The notes beneath the pieces are model-generated. The model ran no database searches. It was given only the letters and a program-made list of their open reading frames with translations, and had not been told where the DNA came from. From the IMG/VR virus record IMGVR_UViG_3300031269_000034, positions 1-39,406 of that record: 39,406 nt of DNA; one strand, given 5' to 3'. Below, in pieces: positions 31,450 through 39,406 of the stretch. Source of the stretch: a virus. Every line of letters starts with the position of its first letter. Within the stretch, counting starts at the first letter, position 1. The position numbers were made by a program, and so were the translations under genes.

Positions 31450-34215
31450 TCATTCGATCGCTTCGGGAAGAGCACGGCTCATTTCTGGAAAGTGCTCGAT
31501 CATCCCCAGACTTAGGGACGCGATATCTGATCCAGTCAGAAGGGTGCGCTTGAGAAAAGTGGCCTGGGATTCGATGCCGCGATTGTCCGGCTCTCTTTCC
31601 CCCACTGATGTGAACATTAACGGATCAATGACGACTCCGCTAGTGAGCTCTTTCATTAGATTTTCAATTCTATCCAGTTCACTTTCGTAGCCTTCGACAT
31701 CTTTTTCGAAGTTATCCATCATATCCGTCATGCGGACCTGGGAATACTGCTGTATCCCACTCGACAGGGAAGAAGTCATGGCCAGAAGGTTGTCCGCCTT
31801 CATCATGTTGCCCCAGTTGATGGAGATGCTTCCGGCCCCGGTCAGATCAAAGGTCATCTGTCCGACCACAAATCCGGCAAGTGCCGAAATTATGGCCCCC
31901 CACTCTTCTCCAAAAACAGCCACGAACACGGGCTGGAAGGCCAGTCCTAGCACAATCCCCACGAAGGCATTAAGGGCAGCTCCAGCTACCAGAGCCGCTG
32001 TTCCTGTGAACCCTGCGGCCGTGCCCACGGCAAAGTTGGATCCAAGAAAACCACCCGCGGTTGGGAAAATTACAGAAACCACAACAGCCGCGACGATCGA
32101 GATTATGATCTTCCAAAAGCCCCTTTGCCACCATTTTGTTTTCACCACCTCATAGCTGTTGAAAATGATGTAGCGGTTCCAGCAAGCCATCTCGTTTTGC
32201 CAGACCAGCGGAAGCTTCTTCAGCGTCGTGTAATGCAACGGGACAATGAATCCCGTCTCTTCATTGATATCGTCAATTCCCTGGGGTTTGGTTAGAGCCG
32301 GATCTGTCACAACGCCTTGGTCGAGGGCCGTGATAAGCGTGGTGATCGCCTTGCCCTTGTAGACATGGTTGATGTGCTCGGCCCCGTAGATCGTCAGCCG
32401 GCGCCATGTGTTCTCTCCGCTCTGCCAGTTCAGCTGCACACAACTGACCTGTTGCGGCCCTCGCCATACCGCCCAGTTCCACCCACTGCTATCCCTGTCT
32501 GGGGGAACCCATGTCGGATCCCTCAAAGCCGGTAGCTTTGTCCACCAAAATTCGTTTTTCTTTGCCCCTGACCTTCCTAGACCGCTGAAGACTTCTTCCT
32601 CGATTGCCCTCCAAGTGATCTCGGTCTCGTATCCTAGTTCAAGAGGATCTCCCGACCCATCCAGACTCTCAAGATCGTTCACGGCCTTGATCACCAATGT
32701 GGTTTGGTCGGGTAGGCTTTCAGGCGCTGGAGCCACGGGTTTGGGCGTCAAGTATCTTACGTTGATCGGGTCATATACCCCATCCATCCATTCCAGCAGA
32801 TCTACCTGATACTGTGTCCATGCTGTCTGCTGTGACCATGCCACGACATCAGCGGCAGTACCGGTCTGGCTTGCCATCAACGTCCTGAAGAACTCATAGA
32901 TGTAGCGCTGGCCTTCTCGTTCCTGAGTGTTCACCTCGACGCCCAGAACCATGTAGGTATGGTCAATGTCATCGACCGCATCGAGTTCTTCGATGGATTC
33001 CAGCACATCGTCCATCTTTTTCCCAAAGAGCTTCCGGAACGCTTTTTGGAAACTCTCAAAATCCGGTGCGTAGAGAGGATCATCCACAGGAAGGTTCTCT
33101 CGCCTCAGCATGATGACTGGGTAGAATTCCGGGAACGCAGTTGTTTGGCTCAGCAAGGCATCAAGGCTCGCCGATCCAGATCCAATCTCATAGATGTGGA
33201 TCCCCCGGGTCGAGAAATCCGCGGCCACGTCCCTGCGGAACTCCCTCACCATATCGAGCCTGGATTGAACCGTCTGGGTGACAGTCGTCGTCCGCCTCGT
33301 TGTCCCGGCCACAGGCGTGTCCGGCTCCGTCAGGACAACGGTATCCTCAACGATCACCTGGTTGTCCGTCAGAGTGATTTTCTCTTCATCCTGAGCCACC
33401 AGACCGCTTTCGGTAGGCAGGACCACCGTTCTTTCCAGAACTCGTGTGATGATGTCTTCGGACACATTCTGAGAAGATGTCGTGTTGCTGGTTTCCACCC
33501 ATCCCGAGCCACTGTCCTCTTCGACAACCTCTGTCGTATCCAGCGAGAAGGCTGTCGACACTGTCGTGTTGGACGTCTCAACCCATGCGGGTGTGTCTCC
33601 AGACAGATCTGGATCGGACGGGAGACCTGTTTCGCTCGACACCTGGGTCCAGGGGCCTAGGCCGGTCGGAGCCTCAATATTGTAGTAGATCATGATGTAT
33701 CGGGCTGACGGATCAAAATCAGGAACCGGTAGAAGGACACTCGTCGTGTCCTCAAACAAGATCTGCATCTCACCTGTCGCCGGCACATAATCCGAGACCC
33801 AGTCTGTCTCCATCAGCTCAGGGTAGGTCTCGATCATGTATCGCTCTGCGAAGTAGGCGATGTCTGCACGTGACTGGAACGCGAGATCCACCGAGACTGT
33901 ATGACCCGGTGGTTTAGTAATAATGTTTGCGGCCTGAGCAACTTGAGTCGCATTCAGAGCCTGGAACCCTGATATGCTGCCTGTGACCTCTCCTTGTGGA
34001 TAGTTGTTGCGAGCCCATCTGAACCAGGATCTCTGGTCCATAGTCGGACCATCAAACTGGCCTTTTACTATGCTGTCAGCGATTGATGGTTCGTTCGCCA
34101 GCACGCTCCTAGCTACGGTCGACTTTAGATACTCTACAAACTCACTTGCTTCCCCGGCCATGTTGTAGGCCGAGGAAGAGACATATGTCTGCTTCTTGGA
34201 TGAGAACAGTCCCAT
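31450..34215 (-). CDS. Large virion protein with hydrophobic C-terminal segment
   Basis: A 921-residue protein, the same length as the M15-domain protein two genes on but not similar. Residues about 1-450 look beta-rich, with the octapeptide WVETSNTT appearing twice (about 205 and 238) in a Thr/Glu/Val-rich stretch. Residues about 500-670 have many Trp. Residues about 695-785 are strongly hydrophobic and Gly/Ala-rich (FWKIIISIVAAVVVSVIF, then GTAALVAGAALNAFVGIV), able to form several membrane-type helices. A coiled segment ends the protein. By gene order it corresponds to N4 gp53. Hydrophobic internal proteins next to the vRNAP could insert in the inner membrane to form part of an ejection channel (inference). 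The ATG has AAAGGCGGG upstream. Confidence 0.72.
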   Translation of the reverse strand: MGLFSSKKQTYVSSSAYNMAGEASEFVEYLKSTVARSVLANEPSIADSIVKGQFDGPTMDQRSWFRWARNNYPQGEVTGSISGFQALNATQVAQAANIITKPPGHTVSVDLAFQSRADIAYFAERYMIETYPELMETDWVSDYVPATGEMQILFEDTTSVLLPVPDFDPSARYIMIYYNIEAPTGLGPWTQVSSETGLPSDPDLSGDTPAWVETSNTTVSTAFSLDTTEVVEEDSGSGWVETSNTTSSQNVSEDIITRVLERTVVLPTESGLVAQDEEKITLTDNQVIVEDTVVLTEPDTPVAGTTRRTTTVTQTVQSRLDMVREFRRDVAADFSTRGIHIYEIGSGSASLDALLSQTTAFPEFYPVIMLRRENLPVDDPLYAPDFESFQKAFRKLFGKKMDDVLESIEELDAVDDIDHTYMVLGVEVNTQEREGQRYIYEFFRTLMASQTGTAADVVAWSQQTAWTQYQVDLLEWMDGVYDPINVRYLTPKPVAPAPESLPDQTTLVIKAVNDLESLDGSGDPLELGYETEITWRAIEEEVFSGLGRSGAKKNEFWWTKLPALRDPTWVPPDRDSSGWNWAVWRGPQQVSCVQLNWQSGENTWRRLTIYGAEHINHVYKGKAITTLITALDQGVVTDPALTKPQGIDDINEETGFIVPLHYTTLKKLPLVWQNEMACWNRYIIFNSYEVVKTKWWQRGFWKIIISIVAAVVVSVIFPTAGGFLGSNFAVGTAAGFTGTAALVAGAALNAFVGIVLGLAFQPVFVAVFGEEWGAIISALAGFVVGQMTFDLTGAGSISINWGNMMKADNLLAMTSSLSSGIQQYSQVRMTDMMDNFEKDVEGYESELDRIENLMKELTSGVVIDPLMFTSVGEREPDNRGIESQATFLKRTLLTGSDIASLSLGMIEHFPEMSRALPEAIE

Positions 34216-34245
34216 AACGGGCCCGCCTTTCTGGTCAACTTGAGA

Positions 34246-35544
34246 TCAGGTGGGCAGGCCCACTTCCGCACGCATCGCTGCCAGCACTTGGTCGATCTCT
34301 ACGTTGGTATATTCCGAGGGAGCCAATAGACCTTCGTCGAGAGTCTTCTGAGCAATCCAGCTGTCAGAGTAGAGCTTAGTTACTTTGTAGCTCATGTCCT
34401 GTTTATAGGACGTGATTTGCTGCGTGTAGAGGTCTTTCTGTTTTCCGACCATACCAGAGACAGCAGTGTTCCCATCCAGACGAGTATCCGAAGTCTCTGC
34501 ATGCTTGGCTTCAGTCTGCTCTTCAACCAGCTTCAGCTGTGCAGGCAGCTGGTACTCCAACTGGTATTCCTTGATCCCAGTGTCTGCGATCGCTGATTTT
34601 ACTTGCTGAGGAAGAATTTCTAGAGTCGTCACTGACGCCTGCTTAGCCTGTTCTTCGACCAGATTCGTTTGAGCTCGCGCACCTTCTATCTGCACTGGCA
34701 AGTACTGTCTTAGATTGTAATCAGCCGTGTTTGTTTGAACTTCCAAAAGGCGATTTTGCTCCAGCTGCTGATCCAATTGTGCTGGAAGCAACTGGATCGT
34801 CGTAAACACAGCCTGCTTCAAGCTTTCCTCTTTGATCAAGCTGTCTGCAATTACACCTTGCAGCTGCTCGTCAGTCAGCAATTTCTGAGATTCAGCCAAG
34901 CTGGTTTGGGCTTTCGTCAGTTTGGTTTGTGTTTGCATCCCGCTCAGCTCTGCCGGCAGCATGAACTCACCGCGGTATTCCAGCTGCGACAGCTCTTCCC
35001 GGCCAACATCAAAACGAACTTCTTCGTTGGCCAGCTGCATCTTTGCCAGGGCTACCTGCGCGCTGGCTCCCAGAGCCTGGTACTGGGAGATAATAAGTTG
35101 AGCCTTGGCCATCTGGATGCTCACAGCTGCCTGGATGGCTTGGTATTCCATCATCTGGGCCTGAGCCTGGATCAGCCTGTTCTGCCACAAGGCCTGCTCT
35201 TTAGAGACAATCAGCTGCACGCCAGAAGCCAGAGCCGACGTTGTCAGCTCGACATAGGCCTTGGCATACTGATCTCCGGAGATCCTTCCTTCGTCGAATT
35301 CTTCCCGGAGATGCGTCCGGTTCGACTTCATTATCTTGTCGAAATACCCTTCACCCCCAGGCGACCCTTCTGTCAGCTCTGAGATGTTGAAGGATTTAAC
35401 TTTTTCATACAGCGGGTTACTGTCTTTTGAAGGAACGTCAAACGCAAGACCATCAACATTTATGTTCTCTAGCTTGTCCTCGAAGTCTTCCTTCAAGGCC
35501 TCATAAAGCTCTTCAGCCCGATTTTTGGCAGTGATTTCAGACAT
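34246..35544 (-). CDS. Gln-rich helical repeat virion protein, N4 gp54-like by position
   Basis: A 432-residue, almost wholly helical, Gln-rich protein. Residues 100-190 are a long amphipathic helix rich in Gln and Ala (NRLIQAQAQMMEYQAIQAAV). Residues about 196-350 hold tandem repeats starting with LPxQ/E: prolines at 197, 254, 283, 312 and 334, so spacings of 57, 29, 29 and 22, that is, a 29-residue unit with changes of whole heptads or one residue. N4 gp54 lies at this place and is an abundant internal head protein. The present protein is longer. It probably forms a coiled structure inside the capsid. The ATG has GAGGA upstream. Confidence 0.7.
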   Translation of the reverse strand: MSEITAKNRAEELYEALKEDFEDKLENINVDGLAFDVPSKDSNPLYEKVKSFNISELTEGSPGGEGYFDKIMKSNRTHLREEFDEGRISGDQYAKAYVELTTSALASGVQLIVSKEQALWQNRLIQAQAQMMEYQAIQAAVSIQMAKAQLIISQYQALGASAQVALAKMQLANEEVRFDVGREELSQLEYRGEFMLPAELSGMQTQTKLTKAQTSLAESQKLLTDEQLQGVIADSLIKEESLKQAVFTTIQLLPAQLDQQLEQNRLLEVQTNTADYNLRQYLPVQIEGARAQTNLVEEQAKQASVTTLEILPQQVKSAIADTGIKEYQLEYQLPAQLKLVEEQTEAKHAETSDTRLDGNTAVSGMVGKQKDLYTQQITSYKQDMSYKVTKLYSDSWIAQKTLDEGLLAPSEYTNVEIDQVLAAMRAEVGLPT

Positions 35545-35572
35545 TCCACATTCCTCAAGTATTATGCTTATA

Positions 35573-35598
35573 TGCCCGGGGCTTTCTCACCCCGGGCA
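35573..35598 (-). other. GC-rich intergenic hairpin
   Basis: A perfect 9-bp stem (35573-35581 with 35590-35598) and an 8-base loop lie between two structural genes. On the minus strand it is followed by AT-rich TATAAGCATAATAC and not by a T-run. It is more likely an RNA-processing or stability element than a terminator; the AT-rich part could hold a -10 box for the next gene. Confidence 0.6.
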
Positions 35599-35615
35599 CT
35601 GTCCATCGGTTCTGA

Positions 35616-36248
35616 TCAAACGCCTACGCGTTCCGAGGCTTCCTGAGCAAGTCGCAGCTCGGCCAGCTCTTCTTTGGTCAGCGGAGGCATGTCGACGATG
35701 TTGTATTCGTGGACCCAGGTGCTCTTTGGGGTGGTCGCCCCGTTGTCCCTGTTCCGAACAAGACGTATCTGCTGAAACTTCTTGTTCTTCAGATAGTCGT
35801 AGATCACCTGCTCGACATGCGTTCCGTTCTCGGTCAGTTCACCAAACGGAACCATCCGACGAACCGTTCCGATGAAGCGGTTGCCCACCGTGATAATCTC
35901 ACCGGTCAGGTCAGCCTTGCGCGGGTTCAGGTTGTGGATCTGCACACGCTTCAAGGCCATACCTTTGCGCTTGGCTTCATCCATCATATTCTGACGCATC
36001 TCTGCCTTGGTCATAGGTGCCTCGTCGGCCTCGTCTTCATCTTCATCGGTGTCTTTTTCTTCTGGTTCACCGGCCATCTTGGCTGCGATCTTATTGCGCA
36101 GGGTCTCGACTCCCGGGTTACCGCGGAAGGCAATGCCCATTTCCCGGGCCCGTTCCTTGAGCATCTCGAGCTCGTCGATTGGCTTGGGGGTTTCCTGGCT
36201 GAAGACGGGGCCTTTGATGTTCTCGGGGGTCTTGTTTTCTTCGGTCAT
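35616..36248 (-). CDS. Structural protein with SAP/HeH-like N-terminus, N4 gp55-like by position
   Basis: A 210-residue protein. Residues about 27-58 have the short helix-extended-helix pattern of SAP/HeH motifs (EMLKERAREMGIAFRGNPGV then ETLRNKIAAKM), which often bind DNA. A run of Glu/Asp (EEKDTDEDEDEADE, about 62-75) follows. The C-terminal domain (about 80-200) is basic and beta-like (GEIITVGNRFIGTVRRMVPF, then HEYNIVDMPPLTKEELAEL). It lies just after the major capsid gene, matching N4 gp55. A head-internal or decoration role is inferred. CGGAGA stands upstream of the ATG. Confidence 0.7.
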   Translation of the reverse strand: MTEENKTPENIKGPVFSQETPKPIDELEMLKERAREMGIAFRGNPGVETLRNKIAAKMAGEPEEKDTDEDEDEADEAPMTKAEMRQNMMDEAKRKGMALKRVQIHNLNPRKADLTGEIITVGNRFIGTVRRMVPFGELTENGTHVEQVIYDYLKNKKFQQIRLVRNRDNGATTPKSTWVHEYNIVDMPPLTKEELAELRLAQEASERVGV

Positions 36249-36265
36249 TGTGATCTCCGGTCTCT

Positions 36266-36312
36266 TGGATCTTGGGGCAATCTCTCGGACCTGCTTTTCG
36301 GGTCAAGATCCA
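36266..36312 (-). other. Structured leader before the SAP/HeH-like gene
   Basis: A perfect 9-bp stem (36266-36274 with 36304-36312) with a 29-base loop that has a competing small inner stem (36288-36291 with 36301-36304). It lies 17 bases upstream of the ATG at 36248, close to the ribosome-binding site, so it could affect translation. Confidence 0.5.
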
Positions 36313-36349
36313 GATTGCGGGAATGTTAGGGGAATGTGTCTCAGTGGTA

Positions 36350-36373
36350 GAAGAGGCCCCGCAGGGCCCCTTC
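36350..36373 (-). other. Hairpin directly downstream of the capsid gene
   Basis: A 10-bp GC-rich stem with one mismatch (36350-36359 with 36364-36373) and a 4-base loop lies 16 bases after the capsid stop codon. No T-run follows on the minus strand. It could stabilise the capsid message end or reduce downstream transcription. Confidence 0.6.
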
Positions 36374-36388
36374 CATTGTCAGGCTCGA

Positions 36389-37582
36389 TTACTGGCGAGC
36401 GACCGTCTTGATCACGCCCATGCGCTCCGGACGCATGTCCATGAAGCCGTACCAGAACTGAAGGGAGCTGAAGCCCTTCTTCCCGTAGGGATCGTCCCGG
36501 TCGGCGGTCTTCTCGCCCGGCATCTTGGTGATCATCTTGAACTTCACCGTCTTGCCGTCGGTCTGGAAACCGATCGTGGTGAAGCTCTCGTCGCCGACAC
36601 AGAGCATCGGGTAGATGTCGTAGTTGCCCGAAGATTCCCGGTAGCCTGGGTTGGTGCCGACAGCAGCGCCCGCGCCGGCCCAATTCAGCATCTCCGGAAC
36701 CACGACAATCCGGAACTTGTGGACCTTGCCGATCTCGCCGTTCATCACGGTGCCAGCGGCAGCGTAATGCTCGATCGAGACGAAAGCCGGGTTGCCGAAC
36801 GGATCCAGGATCCGGTTGACGGTCGATTCCATCTCGGTGCCGATGTAGAGCACCCGACCACCGTCCACGACCTTCGTGTCGATCATCCGCGAACCCGTGA
36901 TGACCTTGGTCTGCTTGGGCGTGCGGTTGTCGTTCAGGATGGTGTGGAGACGCTCCAGATCCTCGTACTCGACAATGGAGGCCCCGGCACCCTCAGCCGT
37001 GATCTCGCTGTCCTGGGTCGCAGCACCGGCGTAGACGACGACGCCAGCAGCGGCCAGAAGGTCCTTCTGGAGCATCGCTTCGGACATTTGGGTCGCACCC
37101 GTGACCAGCTCGCGCGACAGGTGGCCGTAGAGCTCGCTGTCGGAGTCGAACTGGAAGCTGTCCTCGGTGAACTCCATGAACAGGCCGAGGTTGTAGATCG
37201 ACCCTTCCCGCTCGAGACGGGTGAAGCCAACGCGGTTCACGCGGCCACCGTTCTCCTGGAGCAGGGGCAGGCGGCTGTCGATCCGACCCACGTCGCGCGA
37301 GGAACCATAGAGGTTGCCCCAGGCCGTGGTCGCACCAGCAGCGTCGATGCCCTGGTCGTTCACGTTGCGGTCGTCCAGCAGCGGCACGTACTGATACACC
37401 TTGATCTTCTTGCCCATATGCTTGGGCATGTTGATCACGGAAGCCAGTGGCGTGAAGAACATTTCTTTCTTCGCGTCGAGGATGGCTTTCCGGTGCCAGT
37501 AGAATTCGTTGAACTGAGTGGCACCGACAGTGGACTGCGTCCCACCTGCCGGGTCGTTATACTGCATCATCGCGTCGGGCAT
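36389..37582 (-). CDS. Major capsid protein, N4 gp56-like
   Basis: A 397-residue protein; N4 gp56 is about 400. The N-terminus ([20 protein letters not shown], then [20 protein letters not shown]) and the Gly/Asp-rich body fit HK97-fold capsid proteins of this phage group. Codon choice is strongly biased toward C- and G-ending codons, more than in the neighbours, as expected for the most abundant protein. Such bias also opens a long false frame on the other strand. It sits directly after the scaffold-like gene, and AAGGAAGAG stands upstream of the ATG. No delta domain is visible. It forms the shell of the head. Identification is from length, position and resemblance, not from a search. Confidence 0.87.
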   Translation of the reverse strand: MPDAMMQYNDPAGGTQSTVGATQFNEFYWHRKAILDAKKEMFFTPLASVINMPKHMGKKIKVYQYVPLLDDRNVNDQGIDAAGATTAWGNLYGSSRDVGRIDSRLPLLQENGGRVNRVGFTRLEREGSIYNLGLFMEFTEDSFQFDSDSELYGHLSRELVTGATQMSEAMLQKDLLAAAGVVVYAGAATQDSEITAEGAGASIVEYEDLERLHTILNDNRTPKQTKVITGSRMIDTKVVDGGRVLYIGTEMESTVNRILDPFGNPAFVSIEHYAAAGTVMNGEIGKVHKFRIVVVPEMLNWAGAGAAVGTNPGYRESSGNYDIYPMLCVGDESFTTIGFQTDGKTVKFKMITKMPGEKTADRDDPYGKKGFSSLQFWYGFMDMRPERMGVIKTVARQ

Positions 37583-37630
37583 TGGATCTCTTCCTTAACT
37601 GCCTGATTGTCTGTTCAAGCCGCTTGCCAC

Positions 37631-37652
37631 AATCTCGGAATATTCAGAGATT
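37631..37652. repeat. 22-bp near-perfect palindrome at the scaffold/capsid boundary
   Basis: All base pairs of the 22-base inverted repeat match except one (37637 against 37646). It covers the last two codons and stop of the scaffold-like gene and lies about 50 bases before the capsid start. It could fold in RNA or be a protein-binding site. Confidence 0.65.
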
Positions 37653-38972
37653 ACGACCAAAGTCGGCCTTCTCGAAATCCTCATCCGACATTTCCAGAAA
37701 GTTGATTTGCTTCCTGGGAGCCGGCTTCGGTTTGCTTCTCGTGGATGCTGCCGCTCGTGCCCGATCGTTCTCTGAGACAGCAGAACGCGTTTGACCGGTT
37801 CGTGTCTCGAGGTGACGTTTGACTGTCTGCGGCTGCTGGGCTGTCTCAGAGACTTCACCCGATGTCCCAGGAGCTGGAGTTTGAACTAGAGCACCTTGGG
37901 ATTTGAGAAACTCGCCCACTTGATGGTAGGCGGCCAAGAACGGAACATTGACCAGGTTGCCCAGGGTTTGCTGTCGTTCGATCTCGGAAGTGATCTTGTC
38001 GTAGATCCCTTCCGACTTGTGTTCTGCCATCACACTCATGATGTTTGGGTCGGCCCACAAAGCTTGTTTGCTTTGCTCGTCCCAATTCCGGTGAATGGAT
38101 CCAATGACTTCTTGCCCACCTGGAGTAGAACGAACGTCTGCCAGGGTTTGGGTGAAGGTCATTTCAGCGTCACTGACACTGTAATTGCCTTGCTTGTACC
38201 CAGAATCTTTTGACGTGTCCATATCCATTGGATCCAGACCCGCATCTTTCACGAGTTTCTGGATTGCCTCGGGATTCTTTTTGTCGATGTCGATCAGATA
38301 ACTGAGACGATTTTCGTCCAGGAGATTGTTGTTCTCCAGCATTCGAATCATCTTTAGATGGGGTTTCATCGACCGCATCTTCTGATGGTAATTCGCACCC
38401 ATTTGCATAAGTCGCACGACTTCGTCGGGATCTTTCATCTGGATCTCGCGCCCGTTCGCTTTGAACGGAGCCATGATCTTCTTGTAAACTTCCTCGTAGT
38501 TCACGGGGGCTTCCGACGACTCTGTCGACGTGGTCTTTTCTGTGTCCTGATCCACGCTCTTGGAGGCTGTCTCCAGAGCCTTCGAGGCATCACCAGCCTT
38601 GGCAGGGTTGTCTTGTGGCTTCTGGTCCCCTTCGGAGCCCTCAGCAGGCGTCTTCGAAGCTTCCTGTTGCTCCCCTGACTTTTCGAATTCTTCGTCGGTC
38701 TGATTCACGTCGGAGGACGTAGCATCCCCTTCCTGGTCTTCTTCGGAGCCTTCTTGCTCTTCTTCTTCTGTGTTTTCTTTTACCGTGTCATTCTCGGCCG
38801 CGGCATCGGAAACACCTTCGTGTGTTTCTTCTTTGGACGTCTCTACAACCTGCTCCTGGGAAGTTTCTTTCGAAGCGGAGCCAAGAAATGCCTCAGGACC
38901 GATCAGATTCCCGATTTCTTCGTCGCTCATTTCCAGGAACGAGCTTTCGCTCTTCTCATCGTTCTGGGACAT
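37644..38972 (-). CDS. Acidic scaffold-like head protein, N4 gp57-like by position
   Basis: A 442-residue protein. Residues about 30-170 are an acidic, disordered Glu/Ser/Thr region. Residues about 175-370 are helical (YEEVYKKIMAPFKANGREI, then DPDEVVRLMQMGANYHQKM). Residues 370-420 form a Pro/Gln/Arg-rich linker. The motif FLEMSDE occurs near both ends: residues 12-18 and 425-431. Acidic helical proteins encoded just before the capsid gene are usually scaffolds, and their terminal helices bind capsid subunits. The helical core with NYHQKMRSMKPHLKMIRML is common in phage head-assembly proteins. No protease motif is visible. AAGGAAAC lies upstream of the ATG. The palindrome described above overlaps its 3' end. 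Confidence 0.75.
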   Translation of the reverse strand: MSQNDEKSESSFLEMSDEEIGNLIGPEAFLGSASKETSQEQVVETSKEETHEGVSDAAAENDTVKENTEEEEQEGSEEDQEGDATSSDVNQTDEEFEKSGEQQEASKTPAEGSEGDQKPQDNPAKAGDASKALETASKSVDQDTEKTTSTESSEAPVNYEEVYKKIMAPFKANGREIQMKDPDEVVRLMQMGANYHQKMRSMKPHLKMIRMLENNNLLDENRLSYLIDIDKKNPEAIQKLVKDAGLDPMDMDTSKDSGYKQGNYSVSDAEMTFTQTLADVRSTPGGQEVIGSIHRNWDEQSKQALWADPNIMSVMAEHKSEGIYDKITSEIERQQTLGNLVNVPFLAAYHQVGEFLKSQGALVQTPAPGTSGEVSETAQQPQTVKRHLETRTGQTRSAVSENDRARAAASTRSKPKPAPRKQINFLEMSDEDFEKADFGRNL

Positions 38973-39007
38973 TTCTTGTTTCCTTGCTTATCTATGTGGG
39001 GGTCTAA

Positions 39008-39406
39008 TTAGTCTTCGTAGTTTTCCGAGCCGGTCACGAACGTGTCCTGAGATGCTTGCACCTCAGCCAGTTCTTCTTCGTGCTCTTCGATAGATTGGCG
39101 GGCGTTGTAACCGGCCATTGAGGTATGGCGCAGGAACCGTTGAAAGCTACCGATTGCCTCCAGATCCCGTTGCACGCAGCTACGCTGGTGATCGGTGAGA
39201 TTGGGCTCGGAGACCAGCATACCCAGACGCACGACTTCGTTTTCGAAGTAATGCTTCATGATGAGATCTTCGAAATCCTTGTTTTTAATCAGACGCTCGA
39301 CGCGATCACCCGTGTCGACGAGCTTCTGCATTTCCTTGATGGTGACTTCGATTTCTTCGATCTCGCTGCTGACAGCATCGATTATGCTCTGGGAGGCTTC
39401 TTGCAT
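39008..39406 (-). CDS. Conserved phage structural-region protein, start at the window edge
   Basis: At least 132 residues. The first ATG coincides with the last base of the window, so the real start may be there or outside. The sequence is helical and acidic: a coiled N-terminal part (EIEEIEVTIKEMQKLVDTGD), the core FEDLIMKHYFENEVVRLGML, then RSCVQRDLEAIGSFQRFLRH and a helical tail. The core pattern (HYFENEVVRL followed by an AIGSF helix) recurs in small proteins encoded between portal and scaffold genes in podoviruses. By order it matches N4 gp58, so the portal gene should be next, outside the window. Function not known. Confidence 0.65.
   Translation of the reverse strand: MQEASQSIIDAVSSEIEEIEVTIKEMQKLVDTGDRVERLIKNKDFEDLIMKHYFENEVVRLGMLVSEPNLTDHQRSCVQRDLEAIGSFQRFLRHTSMAGYNARQSIEEHEEELAEVQASQDTFVTGSENYED

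Noticed and set aside
36272-37606. A 444-codon open frame on the plus strand across the capsid gene
   Set aside because: It is the antisense of the strongly codon-biased capsid gene. It lacks family-like sequence, crosses intergenic hairpins, and opposes the clear operon direction.
1-39406. tRNA genes, CRISPR arrays, integrase, attachment sites, insertion sequences
   Set aside because: No cloverleaf, spaced direct repeats, recombinase motifs or IS-type terminal repeats were noticed. The only tandem repeats lie within coding sequence in frame.

Overview
The window is about half of the genome of a lytic, N4-like podovirus (family Schitoviridae). The strongest evidence is one 11.3-kb reading frame for a 3763-residue protein. 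It carries the catalytic residues of the N4 virion RNA polymerase (vRNAP) in order and at near-N4 spacing: Arg1532, Asp1684, Lys1804, Tyr1812 and Asp2095. Supporting signs are a protein of the N4 Gp49/Sf6 gene 66 family, an N4-type replication cassette, and a head-gene series in N4 order. Base composition is balanced to slightly GC-rich. A proteobacterial host is likely. An alphaproteobacterium, as for the roseophage N4-like viruses, is a guess from overall style and is not proven by the sequence. No integrase, repressor, tRNA, CRISPR array or insertion sequence was seen.

Positions 1-6881 (+ strand) hold tightly packed small genes, many joined by ATGA or TGATG overlaps. Most are unrecognised. 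Exceptions are a DksA/TraR-type zinc-finger protein, a Dda/RecD-like SF1 helicase and the Gp49-family protein. Genes at 1251-2883 are unusual repeat proteins: two paralogues with tyrosines every 11 residues, followed by an Ala/Trp-rich protein with a 4-residue period.

Positions 6899-16632 (+ strand) are the DNA replication and recombination module: family A DNA polymerase with 3'-5' exonuclease, PD-(D/E)XK nuclease, helicase fused to a primase-like domain, a terminator, RecA-like ATPase, N4-type single-stranded DNA-binding protein, RuvC-like resolvase, an acidic-tailed protein and a small membrane protein. A strong intrinsic terminator at 16651-16688 ends this strand's transcription.

Positions 16717-39406 (- strand) hold virion genes transcribed toward the replication module. 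In transcription order from the right edge they are: a small conserved protein (start at or beyond the edge), an acidic scaffold-like protein, the major capsid protein, a SAP/HeH-like structural protein, a Gln-rich repeat protein, a large protein with a hydrophobic C-terminal segment, a small Gly-rich protein, a large protein with an M15 peptidase domain, a minus-strand terminator, and the giant vRNAP. This matches the order gp58 to gp50 of N4. In N4, the vRNAP is packaged in the head and injected to transcribe early genes, and the SSB helps host RNA polymerase at late promoters. The early promoters, the phage's other RNA polymerases, portal and terminase are expected outside this window.
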